Source: Taibaiella sp041660405 (lineage in GTDB: Bacteria; Bacteroidota; Bacteroidia; Chitinophagales; Chitinophagaceae). From it: DNA of 64,000 nucleotides. The stretch lies in contig JBAZWL010000009.1 of NCBI GenBank assembly GCA_041660405.1, positions 62,001 through 126,000 on the forward strand, in the 5' to 3' direction. The notes beneath the pieces were generated by a model. That model saw only the letters and a program-made list of their open reading frames with translations, was not told the DNA's origin and made no database searches. The translations under genes and the position numbers were made by a program. How positions within the stretch are numbered: position 1 is the first letter of the stretch; each line of letters starts with the position of its first letter. Shown here in pieces: positions 51,493 to 61,229 of the stretch.

Positions 51493-52209
51493 TTAATTAA
51501 GGAAATTGTTTTTTACCCACCATTTGAAGCGTTGCCATTTGGTTGGTCGATACACGGATATCCCTCCCAGTAATGAGGGGCTTAATTTCAGCTCAATAGA
51601 AACAGAAGAGTAGTAATCTCTTTGATTAATTGCTTTGATGAGAACTTCGTACCCAATGGATTTAACTTCTAAATAAAAGAAACCGTTTTTTAAGGAGGAT
51701 TGAGGGATTGATAATTGAAATCTCCCATCAAGATCTGTTATTGTAGCAATGCTTAAATCTTGAACCTCTACGGAAGCCCCTGGGACACCTTCATTCTGTT
51801 CATCTTTTATAATACCACCTATTACAATCAATCTTTCTGAAACAATGTTGTTGGCCACTCTTTCAGAAATACTATGTGTCGGTGTGACACTCCTTACTTG
51901 TGCACTGCCCTTGAAAGAGAAACCCAGAGCTGCAATCAGGCTGGCAGCTGCAAACTTATTCACGGTCCAAAACGTTAAGCGTTTCGGTCTTTGAGGTATG
52001 GAAATGGATAGCTGGTTTTCTGTAAACCTCCCACAACCAAAATTCTTCCGTTGTTGGAAATAGGAAATCAATTCCTCGTTCGTAAATTTAGTGAAATCAA
52101 CTACGGTCTTTTGACAAGAAGCGCAAAATCTACCAGAGCTATCAGGAGACATTTCATTCCAGCTTTGTGTACAAGGTTCTTTTATGGAAATCGTGGATAA
52201 TCTTTTCAT
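51493..52209 (-). CDS. single-pass membrane protein with four-Cys N-domain and carboxypeptidase-regulatory-like domain
   Basis: 238 aa. The cytoplasmic N-terminus contains EPCTQSWNEM (Cys13), GRFCASCQKTVVDFTKFTNE (Cys29, Cys32) and NFGCGRF (Cys59), which looks like a Cys4 zinc-type site. A membrane helix follows (about 80-100), and then a beta-sandwich domain starting IVIGGIIKDEQNEGVPGASV with DLDGRFQLSIPQSS, as in CarboxypepD_reg-like. This combination is known in Bacteroidota but its role is not clear. It is convergent with the MNIO gene and 2 bp from its stop. Confidence 0.8.
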   Translation of the reverse strand: MKRLSTISIKEPCTQSWNEMSPDSSGRFCASCQKTVVDFTKFTNEELISYFQQRKNFGCGRFTENQLSISIPQRPKRLTFWTVNKFAAASLIAALGFSFKGSAQVRSVTPTHSISERVANNIVSERLIVIGGIIKDEQNEGVPGASVEVQDLSIATITDLDGRFQLSIPQSSLKNGFFYLEVKSIGYEVLIKAINQRDYYSSVSIELKLSPSLLGGISVYRPTKWQRFKWWVKNNFLN

Positions 52210-52260
52210 ACCTTAAAAGATGATGAAATCCTGGTTAAGGTTGGAATGTTCCTGCAATAA

Positions 52261-52289
52261 AAAATGCCTCCCAATCCGGAAGGCATTTT
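52261..52289 (-). terminator. terminator of the lpd gene
   Basis: 9-bp stem AAAATGCCT/AGGCATTTT with a G/C-rich loop; on the minus strand it is followed by a T-run. 24 bp past the lpd stop. Confidence 0.82.
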
Positions 52290-52312
52290 CAAATATAAAA
52301 CTTCTAAAAAAA

Positions 52313-53719
52313 TTAAAGATGGATCGCTTCACCTAAAGCCACTTCAATAGCATCTTTTACCGCTTCACTCATAGTAGGGTGAGGGAAGATAGTATCCAGT
52401 TGCTCATGGTAAGTAGTTTCCAGTTTGCGAGCTGTTACGGTTTCAGCAATGATTTCGGTAACGTTCGCACCAATCATATGGCAACCTAACCATTCGCCGT
52501 ATTTAGCATCCAGTACTACTTTTACAAAACCTTCGTTAGCACCTGCTGCACTGGCTTTACCACTTGCAGAGAATGGGAATTTACCCACTTTCACTTCGTA
52601 ACCTGCTTCTTTGGCTTGTTTTTCTGTCATGCCTACAGAAGCAATTTCAGGCGTGCAATAAGTACAGCCTGGTACGTTACCATAATCCAGATGTTCTGGC
52701 ATGTGGCCGTATTTGCCTTCTTTATTTGCAATAGCTTCTATACAGATCACTGCTTCTTTCATAGCAACGTGTGCCAAAGCCTGACCAGGAACGATATCAC
52801 CAATGGCATAAATACCATCAACGTTTGTTTTGTAGTAAGGATCTACTGTTACTTTACCTTTATCAGTAGCAATATTTAATGCTTCGATACCAATATTTTC
52901 AAGGTTTGTAGAAACACCCACAGCACTTAATAAAATGTCTGCTTCAAGGGTAATCTCTCCTGTAGCTGTTTTCACAGTAGCTTTTACACCGGCACCTGAA
53001 GTATCTACTTTTTCAACAGAAGAATTGGTCATTACTTCAATACCTTTCTTCTTGAATGATTTTTCCAGTTCTTTAGAGATATCATCATCTTCAACAGGAA
53101 CGATGCGCGGCATGAATTCAACTATAGTTACTTTGGTACCCATAGTATGGTAGAAGTATCCAAACTCAACACCTATAGCACCGCTACCCACTACGATCAT
53201 GGATTTAGGTTGTGCCGGTAAAGACATCGCTTCTCTGTAACCAATGATTTTTTTACCATCAATAGGCAATGTAGGCAATTCGCGGCTGCGGCCACCTGTA
53301 GCCAATACCGTATGTTTAGCCTGGTGTGTAGTCACATTGCCATCAGCACCGGTTACTTCTACTTCTTTTTTAGCATTCAGTTTGCCATGCCCAACAAGCA
53401 CATCGATCTTGTTCTTCTTCATGAGGAACTGGATGCCTTTACTCATTTTATCGGCAACACCACGGCTACGCTTAATCACTTTTTCAAAGTCAACTTTAGA
53501 GTCGCCTACTTCTATACCATAATCCTGTGCATGGCTGATATATTCAAACACCTGCGCAGATTTCAATAAAGCTTTGGTAGGGATACAACCCCAGTTAAGG
53601 CAGATACCGCCCAGGCTTTCTTTTTCAACGATAGCTGTTTTGAAACCTAATTGAGAAGCACGGATAGCGGCAACATATCCGCCGGGACCACTGCCTATTA
53701 CGATCACATCGTATGCCAT
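52313..53719 (-). CDS. lpdA: dihydrolipoyl dehydrogenase (E3)
   Basis: 468 aa from the ATG at 53719 (MAYDVIVIGSGPGGYVAAIR); the longer frame to 53794 would precede the promoter element. FAD-binding GSGPGG, redox pair Cys40/Cys45 in GGICLNWGCIPTK, NAD-binding VVGSGAIGVEFG and the C-terminal HPTMSEAV are all intact. It reoxidises lipoyl groups of PDH and OGDH complexes with NAD+. The PDH E2 gene lies 5 kb away. Confidence 0.96.
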   Translation of the reverse strand: MAYDVIVIGSGPGGYVAAIRASQLGFKTAIVEKESLGGICLNWGCIPTKALLKSAQVFEYISHAQDYGIEVGDSKVDFEKVIKRSRGVADKMSKGIQFLMKKNKIDVLVGHGKLNAKKEVEVTGADGNVTTHQAKHTVLATGGRSRELPTLPIDGKKIIGYREAMSLPAQPKSMIVVGSGAIGVEFGYFYHTMGTKVTIVEFMPRIVPVEDDDISKELEKSFKKKGIEVMTNSSVEKVDTSGAGVKATVKTATGEITLEADILLSAVGVSTNLENIGIEALNIATDKGKVTVDPYYKTNVDGIYAIGDIVPGQALAHVAMKEAVICIEAIANKEGKYGHMPEHLDYGNVPGCTYCTPEIASVGMTEKQAKEAGYEVKVGKFPFSASGKASAAGANEGFVKVVLDAKYGEWLGCHMIGANVTEIIAETVTARKLETTYHEQLDTIFPHPTMSEAVKDAIEVALGEAIHL

Positions 53720-53761
53720 AAGAGAAGAAATTGATTTGTATTTCGAATTTATAAAACAGGG

Positions 53762-53769
53762 CAAATGTA
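53762..53769 (-). promoter_or_regulatory. -7 element of the lpd promoter
   Basis: Minus strand TACATTTG, 42 bp upstream of the ATG. Confidence 0.5.
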
Positions 53770-53808
53770 GGCAATAAAATGTAAAATATTCCATCAGCCT
53801 GTCATTGT

Positions 53809-54516
53809 TCAGTCCTCCCAGTTGTTGATTTTGTAATCAGCAGGCGGGATAAATATATGTTCCGGTACAGAGGCTTGTTCAATGGTTATGGCCCTTATTC
53901 CGGCAATTATTCCTTTTGTTTCTGTTTCTATGGCCAAAGCCGCACCAGGCAAGCGCATCAGGTAATCATACTCTCCCCAGTATACAGCTGGTATCTCCTT
54001 GCTGTACCATATGCTAAGCACACCTAACTCAGGTTTGGATGGATGTTCAAAATTTGCCCGGCTACAAGTTATTCCGGCTATAGTTTTTGTTTCATTGACA
54101 AATGTTAACTCAAAGTCGTCGCTACTCACAATTACGAAAGAATCATTTACAATATCAGAGCTATATATTTTGGGCGAGGCTATGGGCATTTGTTCTGCTC
54201 TTTTCTCCTCGTCATATAAAATATAAGACGAAGAATCGGCCTTATTACTCACTTGAACATACGCTGAAAGCGCTCCATTTTGTTCAATCCTCATTTTGTT
54301 ACCTGTAGTATAAATAATTAATGGCAAGCCTTTCTTGGATTCGGTCATCGATTGCAGAAACATCAGGCCCATGCTGTCTTCCGCAGACATTGGCTTGTCA
54401 CTTTTACTCATTTCAAACACAGTCTGATAGCTGATTTTCCAGGCTTTAACTTCTTGTGAGAAACTGCTGGGATTTATGGCGGTACAAAGCAGAAGTACTA
54501 AAGATATGCGATACAT
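53809..54516 (-). CDS. GLPGLI/DUF4412-like secreted protein
   Basis: 235 aa with a signal peptide (MYRISLVLLLCTAINPSSFS, then Q). The block TIAGITCSRANFE, then LSIWYSKEIPAVYWGEYDYL and RLPGAALAIET matches the general pattern of GLPGLI proteins (signature near LPG). These are common in Bacteroidota; their role is unknown, possibly envelope-related. Single gene. Confidence 0.75.
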   Translation of the reverse strand: MYRISLVLLLCTAINPSSFSQEVKAWKISYQTVFEMSKSDKPMSAEDSMGLMFLQSMTESKKGLPLIIYTTGNKMRIEQNGALSAYVQVSNKADSSSYILYDEEKRAEQMPIASPKIYSSDIVNDSFVIVSSDDFELTFVNETKTIAGITCSRANFEHPSKPELGVLSIWYSKEIPAVYWGEYDYLMRLPGAALAIETETKGIIAGIRAITIEQASVPEHIFIPPADYKINNWED

Positions 54517-54700
54517 GAAAATTGGTTTTGCCTGCGAATGTAGAATGTTGTTGTAAATATTGATGCAATAATCAGGAATTATCAGTTTATAAAATACCGT
54601 TAAACAAATATTTCCTACCGTTCATAAGGAAAAATGCCGACGTGCATATTTACGGTATACTTTGCGGTCAAATTCAAAAAAATAACAGTAAAAATTTAAA

Positions 54701-55719
54701 ATGAAAAGACAATTATTAAGTATAGCTGCACTATTGTCAGCTGCCTCTGCTATTGCACAACCTACTATTCAGGCAAATCAATTTAATTACACATCGCTTT
54801 CAGCCTTTGAGTATAAGTATGCTTCCTCTCAACAGACGGCTATAGCGCAGCCAGGTGCCAGTGGTGCCAATGTTAGTTGGGATTTCAGTAATATAGTCGC
54901 TCAATCTACTATAAATTATGCTACTGCTGCTTGTCCGGGAGATGCAGATTGTGGCCTGTTTGCTGGTGCGAACCAAGTAGTGAAACTTAATAATGTTGGC
55001 GGTGCTAAAGTTTACTATAACAAAACACAAAATATGATGGAGCAGGTTGGTGAAAAGGGTATGGGTGCAGATGGCGATGCAGTTTTTTCCAATCCTATGA
55101 AAGTAATGCAATTTCCTGTTTCTTTCGGGCAGACTTTTTCAGACAGCTATAGTTATGGCACCTCTTCCGGAACCAGAAGCGGAACGCTTACTAGTACTAT
55201 TGACGCTTACGGAACTTTAAAAACGCCTGCAGGGACCTACACTAATGTATTGCGCCAAAAAATTGTGGAAAACTCTACTGTAACAGTTGGCAGTCAATCC
55301 ATGCAAATTTTGATTACTCATTATTACTGGTTGGCACCCAATGTCCATAGAATGCTAATGAGCTTGATCTCAACACAAACGGAGATAGTTGGGATACCGC
55401 CGCAAACCGTTTATGTTGCTACTTATAGCACTCAATCAAGCACCCCGACGGTATTGCTGATAACGAAGGCCTGTCTCGTGAAATTACAGTATATCCTAAC
55501 CCTGCCAGCGAAAAGATCACGATTCAAACTGCCAGCCTGGATATAAAGGACATTGAAATTTACAACGTATTAGGACAAAAAATGTTAACCCAAACCATTA
55601 CGGATAAAAACGATTCTGGTTCAGCAACACTTGAAAATCTACAATTGACTAACGGGTGTTATTTCCTGAAGATTAACACTAGCAAAGGTCTTGTAACAAA
55701 GCAGATAGCTATTAGATAA
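54701..55719 (+). pseudogene. secreted protein with T9SS sorting domain, single-base frameshift
   Basis: The open frame begins MKRQLLSIAALLSAASAIAQ (signal peptide) and runs to 55546, but after residue 246 the sequence turns into a non-matching tail. In a second frame the coding continues from PDGIADNEGLSREITVYPNP to the C-terminal end at 55719, with the type IX sorting domain signature (VYPNPASEKITI, IYNVLGQKM, GCYFLKI, then KQIAIR). One C added to the C-run at 55443-55446 joins the frames as STPDGIADNEG. The gene is either disrupted in this strain, phase-variable at the C-tract, or there is a sequencing error. The intact protein would be about 339 aa. A terminator follows. Confidence 0.85.
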
Positions 55720-55736
55720 ACGTTGGTTTATTTCAG

Positions 55737-55774
55737 AAAAAGTGGATGGTAAATCTTGTTGCCATCCACTTTTT
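55737..55774 (+). terminator. terminator of the T9SS cargo gene
   Basis: 13-bp perfect stem AAAAAGTGGATGG/CCATCCACTTTTT with a 12-nt loop. Confidence 0.88.
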
Positions 55775-55841
55775 TATTAAGCCTGAATTAATGAAACATA
55801 AACTTAAGCTTTAAGCACCACCATTATCCCTTGAAATAGAT

Positions 55842-55849
55842 TAATTTTG
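55842..55849 (+). promoter_or_regulatory. -7 element of the ABC-F gene
   Basis: TAATTTTG, 45 bp before the ATG; the -33 box is not clear. Confidence 0.4.
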
Positions 55850-55893
55850 CACCTCATTTTAAAAATAACTCTGCTTTGGTGGGGTGAGGTAAT

Positions 55894-57831
55894 ATGTTAT
55901 TAGCATTAAATAATGTTTCTTTTTCGTTTGGCGCCCGTCCCATGCTTAGCGAAGCCAACTGGCAAATAGGTGAAAACGAGCGGATAGGATTAATCGGCCC
56001 TAACGGTGCCGGTAAATCTACCTTATTACGGCTTATCATGGGAGAGTATACCATTGATGGCGGTAATATTCAACGCGCAAACGATACGACAATAGGATTT
56101 TTCAACCAGGATCTTTTGAGTTTTTCAACCAATAATTCTATTCTTTCCGTAGGTATGACGGCCTTTGAAAAGGCTGTTGCTATTGAGAAGGTAATGGAAA
56201 GTATTATGAAAGACCTGGAAACCAATGGCGATGATGAAGAGCTTCTGCTGCAATACAGTGAAGCTTTACACGATTTTGAAATGGCCGGTGGTTATGAAAT
56301 GGAACACCGTACTGCGGAGGTTTTGGAAGGACTTGGGTTTTCTACAAAAGATTTACAAAGGCCTTATAATGAATTTAGTGGAGGCTGGCGCATGCGCGTA
56401 CTCCTGGCAAAACTAATGTTGCAGCAACCGGATATCCTCATGCTGGATGAACCGACCAACCACCTTGATCTTCCCTCTATTGAATGGTTGGAACGTTACC
56501 TGCAAAGCTATCCTGGCACAGTAATTATCGTTTCGCACGATCGTTATTTCCTAGATCGTATGGTGACCCGTATTATAGAATTGTTTCAACAACAACTGAT
56601 AAGCTACAGCGGTAACTATTCCTTTTACGAAATGGAAAAGGCCACCCGTATGGAGTTCCTGGAACGTGAATTTGAGAATCAGCAAAAATATATAGATCAG
56701 CAAGAACGCTTTATCGAACGCTTTAAAGCCAAGGCCAGTAAGGCTAAACAGGCTCAGAGTATGATGAAAAAGCTGGATAAAATTGAAAGGATTGAACTAC
56801 CCGGTGGTAGCGGCCCTAAAATGAACATCAGTTTTGATGTAGATAAACAACCCGGTAAAATTATTTGTGACCTGAAACATGCTTCGAAAAGCTATGGAGA
56901 TGTGCAGATATTGAAGAATACACATGCCGAAATTGAGCGTGGCGATAAAATTGCCCTGGTAGGTGCGAATGGTAAAGGAAAGTCAACGCTGATGCGAATC
57001 ATAGCCGGTGAAGAGCCTTTTGATGGTGAGCGCACGGGTTGGCATAATGTAAAGGCAAGTTTTTATGCGCAGCATCAGTTGGAATCGCTGCACCTGGAAA
57101 ACAGTATCCTGGAAGAAATGAAGAATTGTGGCAGTGGTAAGAATGAACTGGAATTGCGCCAATTGCTCGGTTGCTTCCTGTTTGCCGGTGATGATGTGTT
57201 TAAAAAGATCAAAGTTTTATCTGGTGGTGAAAAAGCACGTGTGGCGCTGGCAAAAGTAATTGCCGGTAAAGCGAATTTCATGCTATTGGATGAACCTACC
57301 AACCACCTGGATATACAATCTGTAGAATTACTGATCGAAGCCCTGAACAAGTACCAGGGAACTTATATTCTCATTTCGCATGATCGTTATTTTGTAAGCC
57401 AGACTGCCAATAAATATTGGGAAATTGAGGAGGGAAAAGTAACCTCATTCCCTGGTACTTACGATGAGTTCACTACCTGGAAGGATGAGCGTAAAGAAAG
57501 ATTGAAAAACGAAAATGCACAAGTTGCTGCACCTAAAAAGCAGGTTGAAGTAAAAAAAGAAGTAAAACCGGTAGATGTTAAAGAACAGCAGGATAAAAAG
57601 CGGGAACTTCAGAAACAGCAAAAGGAATTTCAGAAAATAGAGGAGCAATTGGGTAAAGCTGAAGGTGAAAAAAACAGATTGGAACAGTTAATGGCTGATC
57701 CTGATATCTACTCCAATAAAGAGAAATATCAAAAAACGGAGCAGGACTATAAAGCTTGTATTGCTTTACTGGAAAAGGTTCAGCAGGATTACGACCGTAT
57801 TTTTGAAAAGATATTAGAACTAGAGGAATAA
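55894..57831 (+). CDS. ABC-F family ATPase (Uup/EttA-like)
   Basis: 645 aa. Two ATPase cassettes in tandem without membrane segments: Walker A GPNGAGKSTLL and GANGKGKSTLM, signature FSGGWRMRV and LSGGEKARV, Walker B LMLDEPTNHLDLP and LLDEPTNHLDIQ. Between them is the interdomain linker that contacts the ribosome. The long Lys/Glu-rich coiled coil at the C-terminus (about 540-645) is like Uup. Such proteins act on the ribosome, not in transport. Single gene. Confidence 0.92.
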   Translation: MLLALNNVSFSFGARPMLSEANWQIGENERIGLIGPNGAGKSTLLRLIMGEYTIDGGNIQRANDTTIGFFNQDLLSFSTNNSILSVGMTAFEKAVAIEKVMESIMKDLETNGDDEELLLQYSEALHDFEMAGGYEMEHRTAEVLEGLGFSTKDLQRPYNEFSGGWRMRVLLAKLMLQQPDILMLDEPTNHLDLPSIEWLERYLQSYPGTVIIVSHDRYFLDRMVTRIIELFQQQLISYSGNYSFYEMEKATRMEFLEREFENQQKYIDQQERFIERFKAKASKAKQAQSMMKKLDKIERIELPGGSGPKMNISFDVDKQPGKIICDLKHASKSYGDVQILKNTHAEIERGDKIALVGANGKGKSTLMRIIAGEEPFDGERTGWHNVKASFYAQHQLESLHLENSILEEMKNCGSGKNELELRQLLGCFLFAGDDVFKKIKVLSGGEKARVALAKVIAGKANFMLLDEPTNHLDIQSVELLIEALNKYQGTYILISHDRYFVSQTANKYWEIEEGKVTSFPGTYDEFTTWKDERKERLKNENAQVAAPKKQVEVKKEVKPVDVKEQQDKKRELQKQQKEFQKIEEQLGKAEGEKNRLEQLMADPDIYSNKEKYQKTEQDYKACIALLEKVQQDYDRIFEKILELEE

Positions 57832-57854
57832 TTTCTAATCTCCCTTGGTTTTCC

Positions 57855-57891
57855 AACGCTGACAAAGTCTTGTGCTTTGTCAGCGTTTTTT
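57855..57891 (+). terminator. terminator of the ABC-F gene
   Basis: 13-bp perfect stem AACGCTGACAAAG/CTTTGTCAGCGTT followed by a T-run. Confidence 0.9.
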
Positions 57892-58002
57892 CTTGGGTTT
57901 GCTACATCATTATGTAGTCAGGCGAGTACAGGTTGTTAAGGGGCTTTTAATATTTTACAAAACTAAACTTAATATTTAATCAGCTTAATACCCGTTAACA
58001 GG

Positions 58003-58010
58003 TATATTTG
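58003..58010 (+). promoter_or_regulatory. -7 element of the LuxR-type regulator gene
   Basis: TATATTTG, 68 bp before the ATG at 58079; no clear -33 at the usual spacing. Confidence 0.4.
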
Positions 58011-58078
58011 TACCATTCCATAACTATAATCAAAACATAATATCCGGCAGGATAAAAAGCAAATTTATTCCTACTCCT

Positions 58079-58762
58079 ATGAATAATGTATCTAAAGAAC
58101 TCCGGAAGAAAATTGACGGCAAGCTTCACGAATTGAACCGTACTGCTAATGAGATTCCCGGTGTTATTATAGTACATCATATTCCAGCATTTTCTGTAGA
58201 ATATATTTCTGAAAGAGGATTGAATTATTTTGGTGTTACACTCGAAGAGATCCGTGCTTTAGATGCGCAGTACCACGCACAGTACTTTAATGAAGATGAT
58301 GCGACAGATTATTTTCCCAAAGTCGTTGCCATAATTGAGAAGAATGACCTAAATGAGATGACTTCTTATTTTCAGCAAGTTAGAAAAAGCGAGAATGATC
58401 CCTGGACATGGCATTTCAGTACAACTAAAATTTTTATGCAGGATGATGACGGAAAGCCTTTATTATCCATTACGATAGCGTTGCCTGTGGATGCGAAACA
58501 ACATATATCCACCAAGTTGGAACGATTGTTGGAGGAGCATATTTTCTTCCGGAAAAATCAAGGACTCTTTATGAGTCTTACCAGCCGGGAAAAGGAAATA
58601 TTAAGACTGTTGGCACTTTCTCTTTCCGCAGCAGAGATTGCCGAAATGCTTGTTATTTCTACACATACAGTAGAGACACATCGGAAAAACCTACGTAAGA
58701 AATTAAGCATCACTTCTACTTATGAATTAAGCAAATTCGCAAGCGCTTTTGACCTGATTTAA
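58079..58762 (+). CDS. PAS-like/LuxR-type transcriptional regulator
   Basis: 227 aa. The N-terminal part (about 25-135) is a PAS-like sensor domain (PGVIIVHHIPAFSVEYISER, LNYFGVTLEEI, WTWHFSTTKIF); the C-terminal part (about 165-227) is a LuxR-type HTH (LTSREKEILRLLALSLSAAE, then THTVETHRKNLRKKL). No receiver domain, so it senses a small ligand, redox or oxygen by itself. Single gene 118 bp before the malic enzyme. Confidence 0.88.
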   Translation: MNNVSKELRKKIDGKLHELNRTANEIPGVIIVHHIPAFSVEYISERGLNYFGVTLEEIRALDAQYHAQYFNEDDATDYFPKVVAIIEKNDLNEMTSYFQQVRKSENDPWTWHFSTTKIFMQDDDGKPLLSITIALPVDAKQHISTKLERLLEEHIFFRKNQGLFMSLTSREKEILRLLALSLSAAEIAEMLVISTHTVETHRKNLRKKLSITSTYELSKFASAFDLI

Positions 58763-58844
58763 TATTGAATTAATACTGAAAAACAAAGCTTTATAATATA
58801 TTAATATGCATTGTTGGCTTATGCTCCAATTCCATATACAGAGA

Positions 58845-58873
58845 TTGTTATGTCGGCTAAATGACTAAATTTG
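58845..58873 (+). promoter_or_regulatory. promoter of the malic enzyme gene
   Basis: TTG at 58845-58847, 18-bp spacer, TAAATTTG at 58866-58873. The predicted start is at the ATG itself (58880), so the transcript would be leaderless or nearly so. Confidence 0.55.
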
Positions 58874-58879
58874 CTTTCT

Positions 58880-61162
58880 ATGAATAAAAGAAAAATCGAT
58901 CCCCAGGATGCACTGGATTATCATAGTCAGGGCCGTCCGGGTAAAATAAAAGTTGTTCCTACCAAAAATACGAAGACACAGCGTGACCTTTCTTTAGCAT
59001 ATTCTCCGGGTGTTGCAGAGCCTTGCCTTGCTATCCAGAAAAATCCTGAAGACGTTTATAAATATACAGCCAAAGGTAATCTGGTAGCGGTTATTAGTAA
59101 TGGTACCGCAGTGCTTGGTCTGGGTGATATTGGTCCGGAAGCTGGTAAGCCAGTAATGGAAGGTAAGGGTGTATTGTTCAAGATTTTTGCAGATATTGAT
59201 GTGTTTGATATTGAGCTTAATGTAAAAGAGGTCGATGAATTTATAAAAGTGGTAAAGGCGTTGGAGCCTACTTTCGGTGGCATCAATCTGGAAGATATTA
59301 AAGCACCAGAATGTTTTGAAATTGAACGCAGGCTCAAGGCAGAAATGAATATTCCGGTAATGCATGATGACCAGCATGGTACTGCTATCATTTCGGCAGC
59401 AGCCTTGCTTAACGCATTAGAAATAGTCAATAAAAAAATTGAAGAAGTAAAATTTGTAGTGAATGGTGCAGGTGCTGCGGCCATTGCCTGTGCTAAATTA
59501 TACATTGAGCTGGGTGCGAAGAAGGAAAATATGCTGATGCTGGACAGCAAAGGGGTGATAAATGAAAGCAGGACGGGGCTTGATGAAATGAAGCTTGAGT
59601 TTGTATCATCTTCCAAGCTTAATACATTGGAAGAAGCGATGCATGGCGCCGATGTATTTATTGGCTTGAGTAAAGCAGGCGTAGTAACGGGCGACATGGT
59701 ACGTTCTATGGCAACACAGCCTATAGTATTTGCTATGGCCAATCCTGATCCGGAAATCACTTGGGATGACGCTGTAAGTGCACGCCCGGATGTGATTATG
59801 GCAACAGGCCGTTCTGATTATCCTAACCAGGTAAATAACGTTTTAGGTTTTCCATTCATATTCCGTGGCGCTTTGGATGTAAGGTCCACCAGTATTAACG
59901 AAGCTATGAAACTCGCTGCTGTAAGAGCTTTGGCCGCACTTACAAAAGAGCCTGTACCCGATATGGTTACTATGGCCTATGGTGAAAAAAATCTTTCTTT
60001 CGGACCTCAATATATTATTCCTAAACCCCTTGATCCACGCTTGCTTACACGGGTAGCGCCTGCTGTAGCTAAAGCCGCAATAGAAAGTGGTGTAGCCAGG
60101 CAACCAATACTGGATTGGGATAAGTATGAACAAGAACTTTCTGCAAGACTTGGCCTGGACAATTATATTGTTCGGGTACTGAACAATACTGCCCGTAAAG
60201 ATCCGCGCAAGGTTGTGTTTGCCGAAGCGGATAATGTGAAGGTGCTTAAAGCAGCACAGATTGTAAAGGATGAAGGTATTGCACATCCAATTTTATTGGG
60301 TAATGAAAAGCGCATCAGGCAGTTATTATTGGAAAATAATATTGACCTGAAAGATGTTCCTGTTATTGATCCGAGAAGCGATGAGATGACGGAGAAAAGA
60401 ATACGCTTTGGTGAATTGTTCTTCGAGAAAAGAAAGCGTAGAGGCTTTAATATCTACGAAGCCAAAAAGATCATGAAGGAAAGGAATTACTTCGGCTGCA
60501 TGATGGTAGAGACCGGTGAAGCGGATGCGCTCATCAGTGGGCTTACCCGTAACTATCCTGATACTATACGTCCGGCACTGGAGATTATCGGTATGGAAGA
60601 AGGCGTTAAGAAAGTAGCGGGCATGTATATTATTCTACGCCCTCAAGGCCCGCTTTTCCTGGCAGATACTACGGTTAACCTTAATCCTACTGCCGAAGAG
60701 TTAGCAGATATTACGTTGCTTACTGCGAAGGAAGTACGACAGTTTAATATTGAGCCGCGTATTGCTATGCTGTCTTATTCTAATTTCGGAAGCAGTCATA
60801 CACCGGAAGCGATGATGGTACGTAACGCTTTGGAAATAATAAAACAAAAGGATCCTGATCTTATAGTTGATGGTGAAATACAGGCTTCGCTTGCCTTTAA
60901 TAAAGAGGTACTAAAAGATAGCTATCCATTCTCGCCGTTGATTGATGGAGAAGTAAACACATTGATTTTTCCTAATCTTTCTGCAGGTAATATTGCTTAC
61001 AACTTATTAATGGAAGTAGGAGGATTTGAAGTGATCGGACCGGTATTGTTGGGCTTAAGAAAACCAGTGCACATTTTACAACTAGGCAGCAGCGTTAGGC
61101 AAATATGCAGTATGGTAGCTATGGCGGTAATGGATGCACAGGTGAAATGTAAGGGAAATTAG
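58880..61162 (+). CDS. maeB: malic enzyme fused to a phosphotransacetylase-like domain (MaeB type)
   Basis: 760 aa from the ATG at 58880 (MNKRKIDPQDALDYHSQGRP). The N-terminal two thirds is the malic enzyme: AYSPGVAEPC, GLGDIGPEAGKPVMEGKG, DDQHGTAIISAAAL, the NAD(P)-binding VVNGAGAAAIACAKL. The C-terminal third (about 430-760) is a phosphotransacetylase-like domain (VLNNTARKDPRKVVFAEAD, SGLTRNYPDTIRPALE) and is probably regulatory, as in other hybrid malic enzymes. Oxidative decarboxylation of malate to pyruvate with NADP. Confidence 0.94.
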   Translation: MNKRKIDPQDALDYHSQGRPGKIKVVPTKNTKTQRDLSLAYSPGVAEPCLAIQKNPEDVYKYTAKGNLVAVISNGTAVLGLGDIGPEAGKPVMEGKGVLFKIFADIDVFDIELNVKEVDEFIKVVKALEPTFGGINLEDIKAPECFEIERRLKAEMNIPVMHDDQHGTAIISAAALLNALEIVNKKIEEVKFVVNGAGAAAIACAKLYIELGAKKENMLMLDSKGVINESRTGLDEMKLEFVSSSKLNTLEEAMHGADVFIGLSKAGVVTGDMVRSMATQPIVFAMANPDPEITWDDAVSARPDVIMATGRSDYPNQVNNVLGFPFIFRGALDVRSTSINEAMKLAAVRALAALTKEPVPDMVTMAYGEKNLSFGPQYIIPKPLDPRLLTRVAPAVAKAAIESGVARQPILDWDKYEQELSARLGLDNYIVRVLNNTARKDPRKVVFAEADNVKVLKAAQIVKDEGIAHPILLGNEKRIRQLLLENNIDLKDVPVIDPRSDEMTEKRIRFGELFFEKRKRRGFNIYEAKKIMKERNYFGCMMVETGEADALISGLTRNYPDTIRPALEIIGMEEGVKKVAGMYIILRPQGPLFLADTTVNLNPTAEELADITLLTAKEVRQFNIEPRIAMLSYSNFGSSHTPEAMMVRNALEIIKQKDPDLIVDGEIQASLAFNKEVLKDSYPFSPLIDGEVNTLIFPNLSAGNIAYNLLMEVGGFEVIGPVLLGLRKPVHILQLGSSVRQICSMVAMAVMDAQVKCKGN

Positions 61163-61194
61163 AAATTGGAAAATACGAAATTGAAAATCAGATT

Positions 61195-61226
61195 TTACCA
61201 ACTGACTACTGACTACTGACCACTTT
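61195..61226. repeat. low-complexity repeat (CTGACTACTGACTACTGACC)
   Basis: Three tandem copies of ACTGACTACTGAC-like words just before the RDD gene start. Confidence 0.6.
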
Positions 61227-61229
61227 ATT

